From the NCBI GenBank assembly GCA_036365145.1, contig JAEOAD010000031.1, forward strand, positions 7,040,001-7,104,000: a stretch of 64,000 bases of DNA, written 5' to 3'. The DNA is from Orientallactaga sibirica. Taxonomy: Eukaryota > Chordata > Mammalia > Rodentia > Dipodidae. Of this stretch, positions 50,531 to 60,720 are shown piece by piece. How positions within the stretch are numbered: the stretch's first letter is position 1; each line of letters opens with the position of its first letter. The position numbers and the translations under genes are program-made. The notes beneath the pieces were generated by a model. It did no database searches. It saw only the letters and a list, made by a program, of their open reading frames with translations, and had not been told where the DNA came from.

Positions 50531-50905
50531 GAAGTGATGGAACAAGAGAAGCAAGAAGGCAAATGGCAAGGAGGCATGTGTCACAAACACTGGACATGTT
50601 ACAGGCATTGCTTCTTGTTTTGTCCCTTTCAGCTGTTGATCTTGGTAAGAAGCAAAGATGAAGTTTGAATGGCTGTGCAGGCCCCCTTCACACCAGAGAA
50701 TACGGACTGCTCATAAGGTCTTGCCTTTCCCATCTATCTGCCTGTGCATCTGGAAAGGAAAAGTACTGGAAGGTGACACAAGAAGCTGGCGGAGGTACAG
50801 TCCAACCTAGAGCGTGGTCCAAGGTGTCCTGAAAGCTGTCAAATACAGTTTAATCAATATGCCACATGATTTTCAAGTTCAAATTATTTTAATTATTGAA
50901 ATGCA
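50531..50905. other. Non-repeat stretch, nothing recognised
   Basis: No supported frame or repeat; possibly decayed MER5-like sequence near 50815-50905 ('tgtcaaatacagt... ccacatgattttcaag'). Confidence 0.4.
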
Positions 50906-50909
50906 CATT

Positions 50910-50950
50910 AAAAATTTATTTACTTATTTACAAAAAGAGAGAGATAGAAG

Positions 50951-50989
<39 letters not shown>

Positions 50990-51135
50990 GGCATGCCAGG
51001 GCCAGGCCTCAGCCACTATAAACAGACACCACATACATAGCCCACTTGGTGCATCTGGTTTACATGGGGAATCAAACATGGGTCCTTGGGCTTTGCAGGC
51101 AAGTGCCTTAACCACAAAGCCATCTCTCCAGCCCA
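50910..51135 (-). mobile_element. B2-like SINE
   Basis: Antisense copy with long (GA)n. Confidence 0.92.
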
Positions 51136-51137
51136 TG

Positions 51138-51262
51138 TTTATTTCTTTTTGAGAGAGGCTCCGTGGCTGGCCTGGAACTCACGATGTAGTCAAGGGTGAC
51201 TCTGGACTTCTGATCCTCCTGCGCCCACCTCCTGAGTGCTGGGATCACAAGTCTGTGACACC
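51138..51262 (-). mobile_element. Old B1-like SINE
   Basis: 'gagagaggctccgtggctggcctggaactcacg', diverged. Confidence 0.6.
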
Positions 51263-51352
51263 ATGCCCAGTTTATTCTGCACTGGTAAGGGAACCTAGGG
51301 CTTCATGCAGGCTAGGCAAGTGCTCTGCCAACGGAGTTACATCTCCAGCTCC
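51263..51352 (-). mobile_element. ID/B4-type fragment
   Basis: 'gggaacctagggcttcatgcaggctaggcaagtgctctgcc'. Confidence 0.6.
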
Positions 51353-51367
51353 AGAAAGCACAGTTAA

Positions 51368-51517
51368 CACACACAGCTGGTGGTGCACAGCTTTAATCCC
51401 AGCACTGGGGAGGCAGAGGTAGGAGGATCACTGTGAGTTCACCCTGAGACTACATAGTGAATTCCAGGTCAGCCTGGACCAGAGTGAGACCCTACCTTGA
51501 AAAAAACAAAAAGAAAC

Positions 51518-51553
<36 letters not shown>
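51368..51553 (+). mobile_element. B1-like SINE plus (CA)n
   Basis: B1 lacking 'gaggcc', with (CA)n at 51519-51553 grown at the tail. Confidence 0.92.
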
Positions 51554-51556
<3 letters not shown>

Positions 51557-51667
51557 CACAGTTTTAAAACCTAAAAGAAAATGTACTTCCTTATCCCTAT
51601 GTTATATCTTATGTTATCATTATTAGTTTCCATTTCAAATACAGTTATTGAGCTGGGAATAATAGGT

Positions 51668-51829
51668 AACATTTTTTTTTTTTTTTTCTTTCCTAAGTTA
51701 GGGTCTTGTTCTAGCCCAGGCTGACCTGGAATTCACTGTGTAGTTTCAGGGCGGCCTCCAACTCATGTCCATCCTCCAACCTCTGCCTCCGGAGTGCTGG
51801 GATTAAAGGCGTGCGCCACCACGCCCAGC
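51668..51829 (-). mobile_element. B1-like SINE
   Basis: Antisense B1; 'gtaacattttttt'/'ttaacatcttt' flank it. Confidence 0.94.
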
Positions 51830-51831
51830 CC

Positions 51832-51972
51832 AGCTTAACATCTTTAATACTAGCACTTCTGGGAGGCTGAGGCAGGACGATGGCTATGAGTTCGAGTTCA
51901 GCTTGGGTTACATAGTGATTGATTTCTAGGCTAGCCTAAGTTATAGAGTAAATCTGTTCAAAAAAACCTCAA
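51832..51972 (+). mobile_element. Old B1-like SINE
   Basis: 'aacatctttaatactagcac' with a diverged body. Confidence 0.65.
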
Positions 51973-52102
51973 GTGTATTGCATGTCCAGCTTTGTAAAGG
52001 TATTAGAGAGACTATAGATAGAATCCTCCAGGCCACACTAAATTGCTCTCTTGTCAGGTACCAGAAGTATTCCCACCTCCCCGTTTCTTCTCAGTCTCTA
52101 TC

Positions 52103-52107
<5 letters not shown>

Positions 52108-52139
<32 letters not shown>
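52108..52139. repeat. (TG)n microsatellite
   Basis: About 15 TG units. Confidence 0.95.
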
Positions 52140-52141
<2 letters not shown>

Positions 52142-52349
52142 GGCGGGGGGTTGTTGAGGCCACACACTCAAATCCCTACTGGCTTTAGATGGATGACAGT
52201 ATTAGGGAGAGGCAATAGGGCTGTTGGGACCGGAGGAAACTGGAGTAAATGTGCTTGCTTTATCTGTGGAAGATAGCCGTGCACATAGCTGGGCAGAAGG
52301 AAGGCAAGGGGCCATCAATAAGTCAGATGGGAAGTTTCTTCATTTATTT

Positions 52350-52598
52350 AATCTCTCTCTTTTCTCTCTTTTATTTGAGAGAGAAAGAGAGACTGAGAGG
52401 AAGAGGCAGAGGGAGAATGGGCATGCCACAGGGCCTCTCAGCCACTATGAACCAACTCCAGACACATGTGCCCCTTTGTGCGTATGTGCGATATTGTCAC
52501 TTTTGTGTCTGGCTAAACGTGGGACCTGGAGATTCAAATGGGCATTCTTAGGCTTTGCAGGAAGGCACCTTAACTGCTAAGCCATCTCTCCAGCCCTC
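52350..52598 (-). mobile_element. B2-like SINE, long subfamily
   Basis: Antisense long form ('tttgtgcgtatgtgcgatattgtcac'). The 118-codon frame here is SINE sequence. Confidence 0.92.
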
Positions 52599-52605
52599 TC
52601 TCTCT

Positions 52606-52755
52606 CTTTTTGGTTTTTCCAGGTAGAGTCTCACTCTAGCTCAGGCTGATCTGGAATTCACTATGTAGTCTCAGGGTGGCCTTGAACTCACCGCAATCCT
52701 CCTACCTCTGCCTCCTGAGTGTTGGAATTAAAGGCGAGCGCCACCACGCCCGGCT
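52606..52755 (-). mobile_element. B1-like SINE
   Basis: Antisense B1. Confidence 0.94.
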
Positions 52756-52757
52756 CT

Positions 52758-52896
52758 CTTTCTCTTTTTGAGACAGGGTCTCATAGCACAGGCCAGCCTT
52801 GAACTCACTATGTAGCCAATGATGACCTTGAACTCCTGACCCTCCTGCTTCTACCTCTTGAGTGAGGGCCACAGGCATGCACCCCTATGCCTGGCA
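52758..52896 (-). mobile_element. Old B1-like SINE
   Basis: 'tgagacagggtctcatagcacaggccagcc'. Confidence 0.65.
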
Positions 52897-52899
52897 CCA

Positions 52900-52978
52900 T
52901 TTATTTGATTTCTTACCCTGATGTGGATTGAACCCATGCCAGGCAAGCTCTCTACCTCTGAGCTCCAAACCCAGCCCT
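52900..52978 (-). mobile_element. ID/B4-type fragment
   Basis: 'gattgaacccatgccaggcaagctctctacctctgagc'. Confidence 0.6.
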
Positions 52979-53002
52979 TTCCTGACTTGTTGAAAAACTG
53001 AT

Positions 53003-53198
53003 GGGCTGGAGAGATGGCTCATCAGTTAAGGCATTTGCCTGCAAAGCCTAATACCTGGGTTTGATTCCCCAGTACCCAGGTGAAGCCAGATGCACAAGGT
53101 GGTATGTGCATTTGGAGTTTGTTTGCAATGGCTAGAGCCCTTGGCACACCTGTTCTTCTATCTCTTTCTCAAAATAAATAATAAATAAATATCAAAAT
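53003..53198 (+). mobile_element. B2-like SINE
   Basis: Sense copy. 'aaaactgatgggctgg' and 'aattctgatgggctgg' at the heads of this and the next copy suggest a shared target. Confidence 0.92.
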
Positions 53199-53204
53199 TC
53201 TGAT

Positions 53205-53402
53205 GGGCTGGAGAGATTGCTCAGTGGTTAAGGAACTTGCCTACAAAGCCTAATGACCTGGGTTTGATTCCCCAGTACCCACGTAAAGTTAGATGTACAA
53301 AGTGCCAAATGTGTCTGGCGTTCATTTGTAGTGGCTAGAGGCCCTGGTATGCCCATTCTCTCTCTGCTTGCAAATAAAAGAAAAGAAATAAAAAGATTTG
53401 AA
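53205..53402 (+). mobile_element. B2-like SINE
   Basis: Sense copy, tandem to the previous. Confidence 0.92.
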
Positions 53403-53539
53403 AATGTCTGAGGGTTGAAAAAGATGAGAGTCACCACTTTGCCATCCTTAGGTTTTGTTTTTGTTTTGTTTGGCGCTAGAGATCAATCCCAGGTGACACA
53501 CATACCCCTCCACCCACCCACCCACACAGCCCCTGTCAC

Positions 53540-53928
53540 CCCTGGTTTTTCAATTCAGATTTAACAAACCAGAAACCCTGGCGTTTGGAATATTCCCCTG
53601 AGGATCTTGCCAGGCTCAGAACTTTCTCTAAAATGGAAGCAACGCCTGTCTGGTAGGACCTGCCCTTAATAAGCCTGCCTTGGAGCCTGGTCTTAGCTCA
53701 CCAGCCTGAAGTTCTTGGAAGCTCTCTATTCCTCTTTTGGAAAATTGGAACATTTGCCCATTTCCAGTCCAGTGGAGCCTCGCCCATTCTTTAAAATTCC
53801 TTCACAAGTACAAATACCAGTGGGGCCTTGGAACTTAACCAATGAAGCTTTTGTTAATTTTAGCCTTTTCCTTTTATATATTTTTTAAACCAACCTCACC
53901 TCCTGAATGTTCCCTCCCACCCTGTGTT
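53540..53928. other. Non-repeat stretch, nothing recognised
   Basis: Anonymous. Confidence 0.45.
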
Positions 53929-53929
53929 T

Positions 53930-54085
53930 TGTTTGGGTTTTTATGATAGGGTCTTGCTATGTAGCCTAGTCTGGCCTAAAATTACTGCATAGCCCAGGAT
54001 GGCTTCAAACTCTTAGTGAAGCCCCTGCCTTAGCCTCCTGAGTACTGGGATCACAGGTGTAAGAGACAAGGCCCAGCTCTACACT
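53930..54085 (-). mobile_element. Old B1-like SINE
   Basis: 'tttttatgatagggtcttgctatgtagcctagtctggcc'. Confidence 0.7.
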
Positions 54086-54109
54086 CTTTTCTTTGCTTTT
54101 TAAAAAGCT

Positions 54110-54268
54110 TGGCAGGGCATGGTGGTGCACGCCTTTAATCCCAGCACTCGGGAGGCAGAGGTAGGAGGATTACCATGAGTTCGAGGCTACCCTGAGAATA
54201 CAGAGTGAATTCCAGGTCAGCCTGGGCTAGATTGAGACCCTACCTCAAAAACCAAAAACAAAAAAAGC
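54110..54268 (+). mobile_element. B1-like SINE
   Basis: Complete B1; 'aaaaagcttg' flanks both ends. Confidence 0.95.
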
Positions 54269-54274
54269 TTGTTT

Positions 54275-54465
54275 GGGGCTGGAGAGATGGCTTAGTGGTT
54301 AAGGTACTTGCTTGCAAAGCCAAAGGACCCAGGTTTGATTCCCTAGAACACACATGTTTGGAGTTTGTTTGCAGCAGCTAGAGGCCCTGGTGTGTCCATT
54401 CTCTCCATCTGGCTTTCTCTCTCTTTGTCAAATAAATAAATAAAAATTAAAAAAATATTTTAAAC
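54275..54465 (+). mobile_element. B2-like SINE
   Basis: Sense copy; 'aaagcttgttt'/'aacgcttgtttt' flank it. Confidence 0.92.
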
Positions 54466-54469
54466 GCTT

Positions 54470-55192
54470 GTTTTGATTCTGACCTTTTGATTAGGTTGTG
54501 AAGCTTCCGTATCACATGATCTCCCTGAAGTGATCCATCCACACATTGGAATCTAATCTCTGATGTGCCATCCTAGGCAAATCTCTTAAACTCCCCTCAG
54601 GTTCTGCAGAAAAAAGAGGGACTTGAACTGACAGCCACCAAGGTTCCTTCCAGGATGACACTTTTGGGTCAGGGAGCCCTTTGGCAATTGTAAGACACTA
54701 TAGAACCTTATTCTAGAAAAAAAAAAAAATCCTGTAACTCTATTGGCTTACCTGGTTTCATTTGCTGAGTTTGCTACCTCTCTTCATTGGGGGGGGGGCA
54801 CTTTTTTCTCCAACTCCAACTACCTGATCCAAGTGGTCAGCAAATACAAGTACCCTGCTTGGCCCAGCCTGGAAGGGGGAATGCTCAAGTCTGCTTCTGT
54901 TTTGTTTTAAATGGAATGGGGAAGATGGCTTTTCCTCTTTGGCAAAGGGCCAAAATGTTCAGTCCAGAATGGCCTGAGGCTGCTGGTAGAAAAAGCCCTT
55001 CTGTGTAGGCCAGAAGGAAGGCCACAGGGAGGGGAAGTCCAGAGATTGAGGGGGTGGGTGAGTAGGTATTTGTCCTGGCAAACTGGGTGCAAATCCATCT
55101 TTTCTATCCCTTGGATCAATGACTCAGTGCTGGCCTGTTTTCCTTGTTTGTTTCTCTATCACTGAATTATGTCCCTTGCCCATTTTTTTTCA
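54470..55192. other. Non-repeat stretch of about 700 bp, nothing recognised
   Basis: Contains an A13 at 54717-54729 and a G9 near 54790. No supported gene. Confidence 0.45.
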
Positions 55193-55194
55193 CT

Positions 55195-55338
55195 TCGTAT
55201 TTTGAGACAGGGTCTCACTTAGTTGTTCAGGCTGATCTTGAACTCACTCTGTAGTCCTGGCAGGCCTTGAATTTTCAATCCTTCCGCAGCCTCCTGAATA
55301 GCTGGAACTACAGTCCTGCCCCACCAAGCTGGGCGCCA
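55195..55338 (-). mobile_element. Old B1-like SINE
   Basis: 'ttgagacagggtctcacttagttgttcaggctgatc'. Confidence 0.7.
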
Positions 55339-55340
55339 TT

Positions 55341-55505
55341 TGGTTTTTTTGTTTTTGGTTTGTTTTTTTGAGGTAGGGTCTCTCTGTAGCCCATGCTGAC
55401 CTGGAATTCACTATGTAGTCTCAGGCTGGCCTCAAACTCACTGTGATCCTCCTACCTTGGTCTCCTGAGTGCGGGGATTAAAGGTACGTGCCACCACGCC
55501 CACCT
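55341..55505 (-). mobile_element. B1-like SINE
   Basis: Antisense B1 with (TTTG)n. Confidence 0.94.
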
Positions 55506-55661
55506 AACCATTCCTTGTCTTGCTCTTGGTGAGTTTTAGTTGAGTGACTGATACTGGCAGCAGAATGAGTCTTGTTCTGATCTGCACCAGCACGTGATGA
55601 GCTACTTTATCATACTTAGGGTCTTTGACCTTATGTTTCAGTACTCAAAGGATTCTAAGCT

Positions 55662-55829
55662 TTCTTTTCTTTTCTTTTTTTATTTGAGAGAGACACAGAG
55701 AGGGAGAGGAAGAGACAGAGAATGGACATGCCAGGCCCTTTTCAGCCACTGTGGGACATGGAGATTTGAACAAGTGTTCTTAGGCTTTGTAGGCAGGCGC
55801 CTTTAACCACTAAGCAATCTCTCCAGCCT
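55662..55829 (-). mobile_element. B2-like SINE, internal deletion
   Basis: Antisense copy missing about 80 bases between 'cagccactg' and 'tgggacatgg'. 'ggattctaagctttt' (with one change) flanks it. Confidence 0.92.
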
Positions 55830-56017
55830 GGATTCTAAGCTTTTGAAAGGCCTCTTTAAAATCTCTCATTCATCTTATATAGGTGCTCAACTGGATTTAA
55901 TGATACTGAATAGAACTTTATTTTCTCACATGAACCCATGTTATCATCCCCTCTCCCATGGAACTAAAGATATTTTTGAAAGGTAAGAAAGTTCTTCTTT
56001 TTAAAAATAAGTTTTTA

Positions 56018-56178
56018 GCTGGGCGTGGTGGCGCACGCCTTTAATCCCAGCACTCGGGAGGCAGAGGTAGGAGGATCGCTGAGAGTTCGAGGCCACCCTG
56101 AGACTACATAGTTAATTCCAGGTCAGCCTGGACCAGAGTGAGACCCTACCTTGCAAAACCAAAAAAAAAAAAAAAAAG
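56018..56178 (+). mobile_element. B1-like SINE
   Basis: Young sub-form with 'catagttaattccagg' and 'cctggaccagagtg'; A18 tail. Confidence 0.96.
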
Positions 56179-56229
56179 TTTTTAAGTTAGCTTGTAAAGT
56201 CATGGGTTTCTTTATGACATTTTTATAAT

Positions 56230-56770
56230 ATATGTCATTATAATTTATTCTAACTTGTCCTCTTTCCCAACTGCCTTCCTCCATGTCTCCTGATAACCCT
56301 CTTTCTAGCCCCTATCCTCCCCTCACATCGTTTCTTTTCTGCTTCCATGTCACATGTATTCTATTACATTCTGTTCGTCTCTTTCCCTTAGCATCTCTTC
56401 CTCTCCTCTTACGGCTTCCTTCTCTCTCGTAGTCCCCTTTCTAGTTCCATCACACACACACACACACTCAAGTCTAGGTTTCACATATGAAAGAAAACAT
56501 GCAGAATTTCTTTTTCTGAATCTGGCTTACTTCACTTAGCATAATGATTTCCAGTTCCATCCATCTTCCAATAAATGTCATGATATCATTTTTCTTCATG
56601 GCTGAATAAAATCCCATTACGTATGTAGTACACTTTATCTATTTATCCATTTCTCTGTTGATGGACATCTAGCCTGGTTCCATTTCTTGGCTATTGTAAA
56701 TAGTGCAGTGATAAACACCAATGTGCAAATATTTCTGTGCTATGCTGACTTAGAGAAGGACACTGTTATA
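56230..56770 (-). mobile_element. LINE-1 3' end (L1M-type), antisense
   Basis: 'acttcacttagcataatgatttccag', 'ttcttcatggctgaataaaatcccatt', 'ttgatggacatctagcctgg' and 'cttggctattgtaaatagtgc' are the well-known antisense words of the L1 ORF2 end and 3' UTR. Confidence 0.8.
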
Positions 56771-57189
56771 TACTGTTGAAAAGATCTTGCATTGAGAAAT
56801 CAAGCTGAAACTGAGCTGAAACCTCCTTCCTGCTGGCTAGCCTGTCACAGTGCTGGAAAGTGCTCTCCAGGCTGCTGGGGGAGAAAACTCATCAACAATC
56901 CTAGCCAGTTAAGGACCCTGCAAGCTACACAATCAACTAGTCAGGCAAGATGTGCCCACAGGCGCAATAGTGGCATGTCTGTTATAGGAGTAACAACTGC
57001 TCTGATTGTATCTCCATGGGAGAGAATTCATTCCTGGTACTGAAAACCTGGTCAAAAGCCTGTGGCTGGGGAGGTCATGGGCCCTAGAGAGGAATTACTA
57101 CTGTTATTTGGCTAAGTGGATACATTGTATCCATCAAATTGCCCTCTAAATATTTATGTTTATGCCCATAGATTAGTGCTCTTATCCTT

Positions 57190-57326
57190 TTTTGTTTGTT
57201 TGTTTTTAGAGTAGTGTTTCACTCTAGCCCAGGCTGACCTAGAATTCACTATGTAGTTTCAGGGTGGTCCTCCTACCTCTGCCTCCTGAGTGCTGGAGTT
57301 AAAGGTGTGCACCACCACACCTTGCA
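57190..57326 (-). mobile_element. B1-like SINE
   Basis: Antisense B1 missing 'ccttgaactc...'; inserted in the LINE-1 3' UTR. Confidence 0.9.
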
Positions 57327-57451
57327 CTCTTGTCATTTTTGACCAGAGAACTTCTTTTTGTAGATGGCAGTGACTATTGTGGTGTGGTACTTGGAATATG
57401 ATAATTTGAATGTATGGCCCTAATTTGAATGTATGGTGCCATAGACTCAGG

Positions 57452-58014
57452 GTTTTTTGTTTGTTTGTTTTGCTTCTGTGTTGGGGTCCCCCCTAGGGCC
57501 AGCCCAGAAGGGACCGCAGGGTCTCTGCCAAGTAGGGGGCGAGAGGTGTGGAGTCACGACACAGGCTCCGGGAGTTGGGTTGAAGCAAGCAGAGGGCGAG
57601 CTGCCGCAAACTCGTTTATTCAAGGAAGTATAGGGGTTTTAAAGGGTTTGGCTGGCCGATCATTGTATGGGGTGGTCCCCTTCTTGTGACCAATGACAAC
57701 TTGTCTCCAGACAGATCATCTTTCAGCAGATTTCTTGTGAGCATGGGACTGTAGCTGTTGTCACGCCAGGCCTGTGCAGGACACCATGTCCACAGAAGCC
57801 ACTTCCTGGTTTCTTCTGGCATGCAGTCTGGCTAGAGCCAGACCTGCATTGTGCCATACACTTCTGTTTTTGTTTTATCAAGGAACAGTCTCATTCTAGC
57901 CCAGGCTGACCTGGAATTCACTATGTAGTCTCAGGGTGGCCTTGAATTCATGGCAATCCTTCTCCCTCTGCCTCCCAAGTGCTGGGATTAAAGGCGTGCA
58001 CCACCATGCCCGGC
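57452..58014 (-). mobile_element. B1-like SINE hosting a solo ERVK LTR
   Basis: Antisense B1. GACTCAGG at 57444-57451 and 58015-58022 is its target duplication. The LTR insertion lies in its A-rich tail. Confidence 0.94.
57479..57860 (-). mobile_element. Solo class II (ERVK) LTR
   Basis: 382 bp with TGTTGGGG start and CCATACA end on plus, colinear with the LTRs at 10726 and 13918 but clearly diverged (roughly 80 percent alike by eye). CTTCTG at 57473-57478 and 57861-57866 is a perfect 6-bp duplication. No internal retroviral sequence, so it is a recombination remnant of an older relative. Confidence 0.95.
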
Positions 58015-58703
58015 GACTCAGGTGTTTTATTAAAATTAAGCCTGTAACTTGGGTCTCCCGCCACCTGGCTGGAGGAGGTGTCACTAGGGGTGGATCCCAG
58101 AGTCCAGCCCTAACATGTATTTGGTGGTGGATCTGAATTCCAGCTCAAAGGTGTGGAGAGAGCAGTTTGAGCTCTGGCTTTTCCCTTTTGCGGTGCTGGC
58201 TGTTTGTGTCTCTCTGCTTAGATCTCTGAAAGGGAGCCAGCTTCTTCCACCATTGATGGTGTTCCACTGGACTGTGGAAACCTGGAATAAACCCCCTTCC
58301 TCCCATAAACTGTGTCAGGTTGGATGTTCATCCCAGCAACGAGGAGCCGACTACAACAGTTAATTGAGGAGACTCAAAACTGACCAATGTGTTGTGAAGA
58401 AGTGACAGTTGAGTGCTAAGCACAAAATGAGACATCTCTATCACACCCCCAAGATTCAGAGAACATTGCAAAAGAGGTGGTGGATAGAATGTAAGAGCCA
58501 AAGGAAGGGAAGGAGAGCTTTGAAAGGCTGTCTTTAAGTCATCATGGGTGACAGAAAAGGGCACCGAATCATCAAAGGACTAGTTAGAAAAAAAAGGGGG
58601 TCCAGTGGAAGGGGAGGGGGACAAAAAGAAAAAAAAAGATCCTGAAAATCTCTTCACATAGAACTAGAAATCACTGGTAATTATGACATTCATGAGAGGC
58701 AAC

Positions 58704-58708
<5 letters not shown>

Positions 58709-58757
<49 letters not shown>

Positions 58758-58758
58758 G
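58709..58758. repeat. (TG)n microsatellite
   Basis: About 24 TG units. Confidence 0.97.
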
Positions 58759-58942
58759 CTGAGGATTAACCCCAGGGTCTAGCATAGGCTATCAGTGCAC
58801 CACATACTCAGCCTTATTTGTTTATTTATTGACTTGTTGACAGGATCTCACTGAGTTATCCAAGCTGGGCTTGAACTCCTGCTTCTCCTGCCTGAACTTC
58901 CTGAGGGCTGGGAGTCCAGGTGCTTGCCACTAGGCTGGTTTA
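58757..58942 (-). mobile_element. Old ID/B4 and B1-like fragments
   Basis: 'gaggattaaccccagggtctagc' and 'caggatctcactgagttatccaagctgggc'. Confidence 0.5.
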
Positions 58943-59189
58943 CTGTGGCGTTCATGCTGTAATGGGGACACTGCTGAGAAACTGACGGGTCACAAAGAAG
59001 CAGAGGTCCTTCCGCCAGGAGGAGGGGTCCAGTGAGGAATCTGAGAGCACATGTGGTGCCTCGTGAGCCCTCAGGATTTCAGTCAGCCCCCAGCTCTAGA
59101 GGAAGCAGATCTAGAACTTTTCTCAGTGCATGGAGCACTGGACGGTGAGCCAGATATGAAGCGAAATGATCACAATCTCTTCTTAACAG

Positions 59190-59222
59190 GAGAGCCAGGG
59201 GGGCCTGGCCTGGCTGGCATAG
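59190..59222 (+). other. Candidate 33-nt collagen-type exon
   Basis: A pyrimidine-rich acceptor ('ctcttcttaacag') is followed by 33 bases and a good donor (ATAG|GTAGGA). With a G carried over from a previous exon, the bases read GEP GGP GLA GI plus a split codon, that is three Gly-X-Y triplets. Splitting the glycine codon after its first base is usual in non-fibrillar collagen genes. 33 is not a multiple of 9, so a triplet interruption is implied. No neighbouring collagen exon was found in the window, so chance remains quite possible. Confidence 0.25.
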
Positions 59223-59799
59223 GTAGGATCTAAGGTTCTGGGAAGATCTTGAAATTATCATGAGGCAGCCAGGTGCACAGGCAACACACACATACACATA
59301 TTGAGGGTGTTATCAGCATGCAACACAAACAAAGTGCTTTTAACTATTGCTGTAACTGAAAATTTCCAGAACAATTTTTTCAGGCAGTGAGTATTAGAGG
59401 GACGTTTATTACCAGGAGTTTTTCAGAAGGAAGCAGGTGTGTGAGGGTGCAGTGTGACCAGTGCAGTCACTTTAGAAAGATGTCTTCCTATCAGAGGATC
59501 AGAGTGGAGGCTGGTGGGCTCTGCTATGGAGAAACGACAGCAGCCAAATTCTGAAGCTTGGAAGACTTTAACAGTAAGGTTAAAAAAGAAGAAAAGAGAA
59601 AAGCCTGACATGTTTTTAAATCCCCAATGCTTAGGTTGCTCTTGGACCTAGGAAATCATTCTCTGGGTGGACCCAGACATCAGTATGTTTGGACGTTGAG
59701 GAATGGTTCCCATGCTCAGTCAAGGTTGGGGGTTTAGGTGGCTTGAGGGAGAACCACAGAGAGAGGGGTATCTTCCTGACCACGAGAGGGCACTGTGGA

Positions 59800-60070
59800 G
59801 CAGGAAATCTCGAGGCTGGGCGCGGGTCACATATTGTCTTCACCCCGCAACAAAGGCCCCAGTTCCAGGCCTCCTAGCGGAGACCAAGGCGCGTGGCCAA
59901 AGGTGTTTGAATGGGACCCAAAGGGCATCGCCCAGTGTTGCGCTCTGGGCACTCGCCGACATCCGCTTCCAGGAAAGGCCAGGGAAGTTCCGCCTCTGTG
60001 GCAGTCCAAGGGGGCGCACAGATTCATGACGATTCCAAATTGGACGGCTGTCCTGGCTGGCTCTCCTTAG
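59800..60070. promoter_or_regulatory. CpG-rich patch, possible promoter or first exon
   Basis: About fourteen CpGs in about 230 bases (59810-60040), much denser than the rest of the window outside young SINEs and the ERV. It is followed by a strong plus-strand donor-like CTTAG|GTGAGG at 60070/60071. No TATA box or known first exon is recognised. Confidence 0.25.
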
Positions 60071-60107
60071 GTGAGGGCTGCAAAGGAGACAGAAGGCAGC
60101 TAATTCT

Positions 60108-60155
60108 TTGTTTTCTTTTTCTTGTTTATTATTTTATTTTTTCCTACTTATTTGT

Positions 60156-60205
<50 letters not shown>

Positions 60206-60338
60206 ATGGGTGTGCCAGGGCCTCCAGCCACCGCAAACGAACTCCAGACACATGTGCTACCTTGTGCACCTGGCTTATATGGGTAATGGGGAATCAAACC
60301 AGGGTCCTTGGGCTTCGCAGGCAAGCACCAGCCCCAGC
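60108..60338 (-). mobile_element. B2-like SINE, head truncated
   Basis: Antisense copy with a long (GA)n; the A-box part is missing ('gcaagcaccagcccc'). Confidence 0.91.
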
Positions 60339-60364
60339 TATTTCTTTTTTAAAAACAAACTCTG

Positions 60365-60620
60365 TGTGTGTGTGTTTTGAAATATGTATACTTTATGGAG
60401 TAACTAAATCAAGATAATGAGCAAATATATTACCTCACATATTTATTTCTCAAGGAAACAGTTTTAAAATTTACTCCCACCAGTTTTGAAGGATAAAATG
60501 GATTTTCACTATACTATATCTTGAACTTCCTCCTTACCCTAACTGACATTTTGTGCCTTTTTGACCATGATCTCTGCAACCTACTGAGCACTTTTCAGTT
60601 CGGCTCCAGGAGCCTTACTT
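60365..60620 (-). mobile_element. Old LINE-1 3' UTR fragment
   Basis: 'ggagtaactaaatcaagataatgagcaaatatattacctcacatatttatttc' follows a known old-L1 antisense 3' UTR pattern. Confidence 0.55.
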
Positions 60621-60720
60621 TGTGAAACCACATAGAGATGAGGCACAGACTATGGCCCAAGATGTTCACACACAAAGGGTTCATTCACACTTAGAAGGTC
60701 AACAGAAACTTTCTTCTTTT

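Larger units (their letters stand above)
57378..58358 (+). mobile_element. ERVL-MaLR LTR, interrupted
   Basis: Starts TGTGGTGTGGTACTTGG with a tandem 'aatttgaatgtatgg'. It is interrupted at 'gactcagg' and resumes 'gactcaggtgttttattaaa' with 'ctgaaagggagccagcttc', 'cccataaactgtgtcagg' and a 'gactacaaca' end. Confidence 0.8.
56780..58600 (+). mobile_element. LINE-1-type 3' UTR, host of a four-level nest
   Basis: Pieces at 56780-57190, 57327-57377 and 58359-58600 read in order: 'ggctagcctgtcacagtgctgg', 'gcgcaatagtggcatgtctg', 'ctggtactgaaaacctgg', 'cccatagattagtgctc', then 'gacatctctatcacacccc' and 'agaatgtaagagccaaagg'. In reverse it matches 62390-62680 and 27360-27470. Confidence 0.65.
58943..60105. 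other. Non-repeat island of about 1.15 kb
   Basis: Holds a possible collagen-type exon and a CpG-rich patch (separate entries). No other recognisable feature. Confidence 0.55.

Noticed and set aside
59911..60417. 168-codon plus-strand frame
   Set aside because: Its second half is antisense B2 with a (GA)n tract; only the part before 60070 could be exonic and is reported as a weak candidate.
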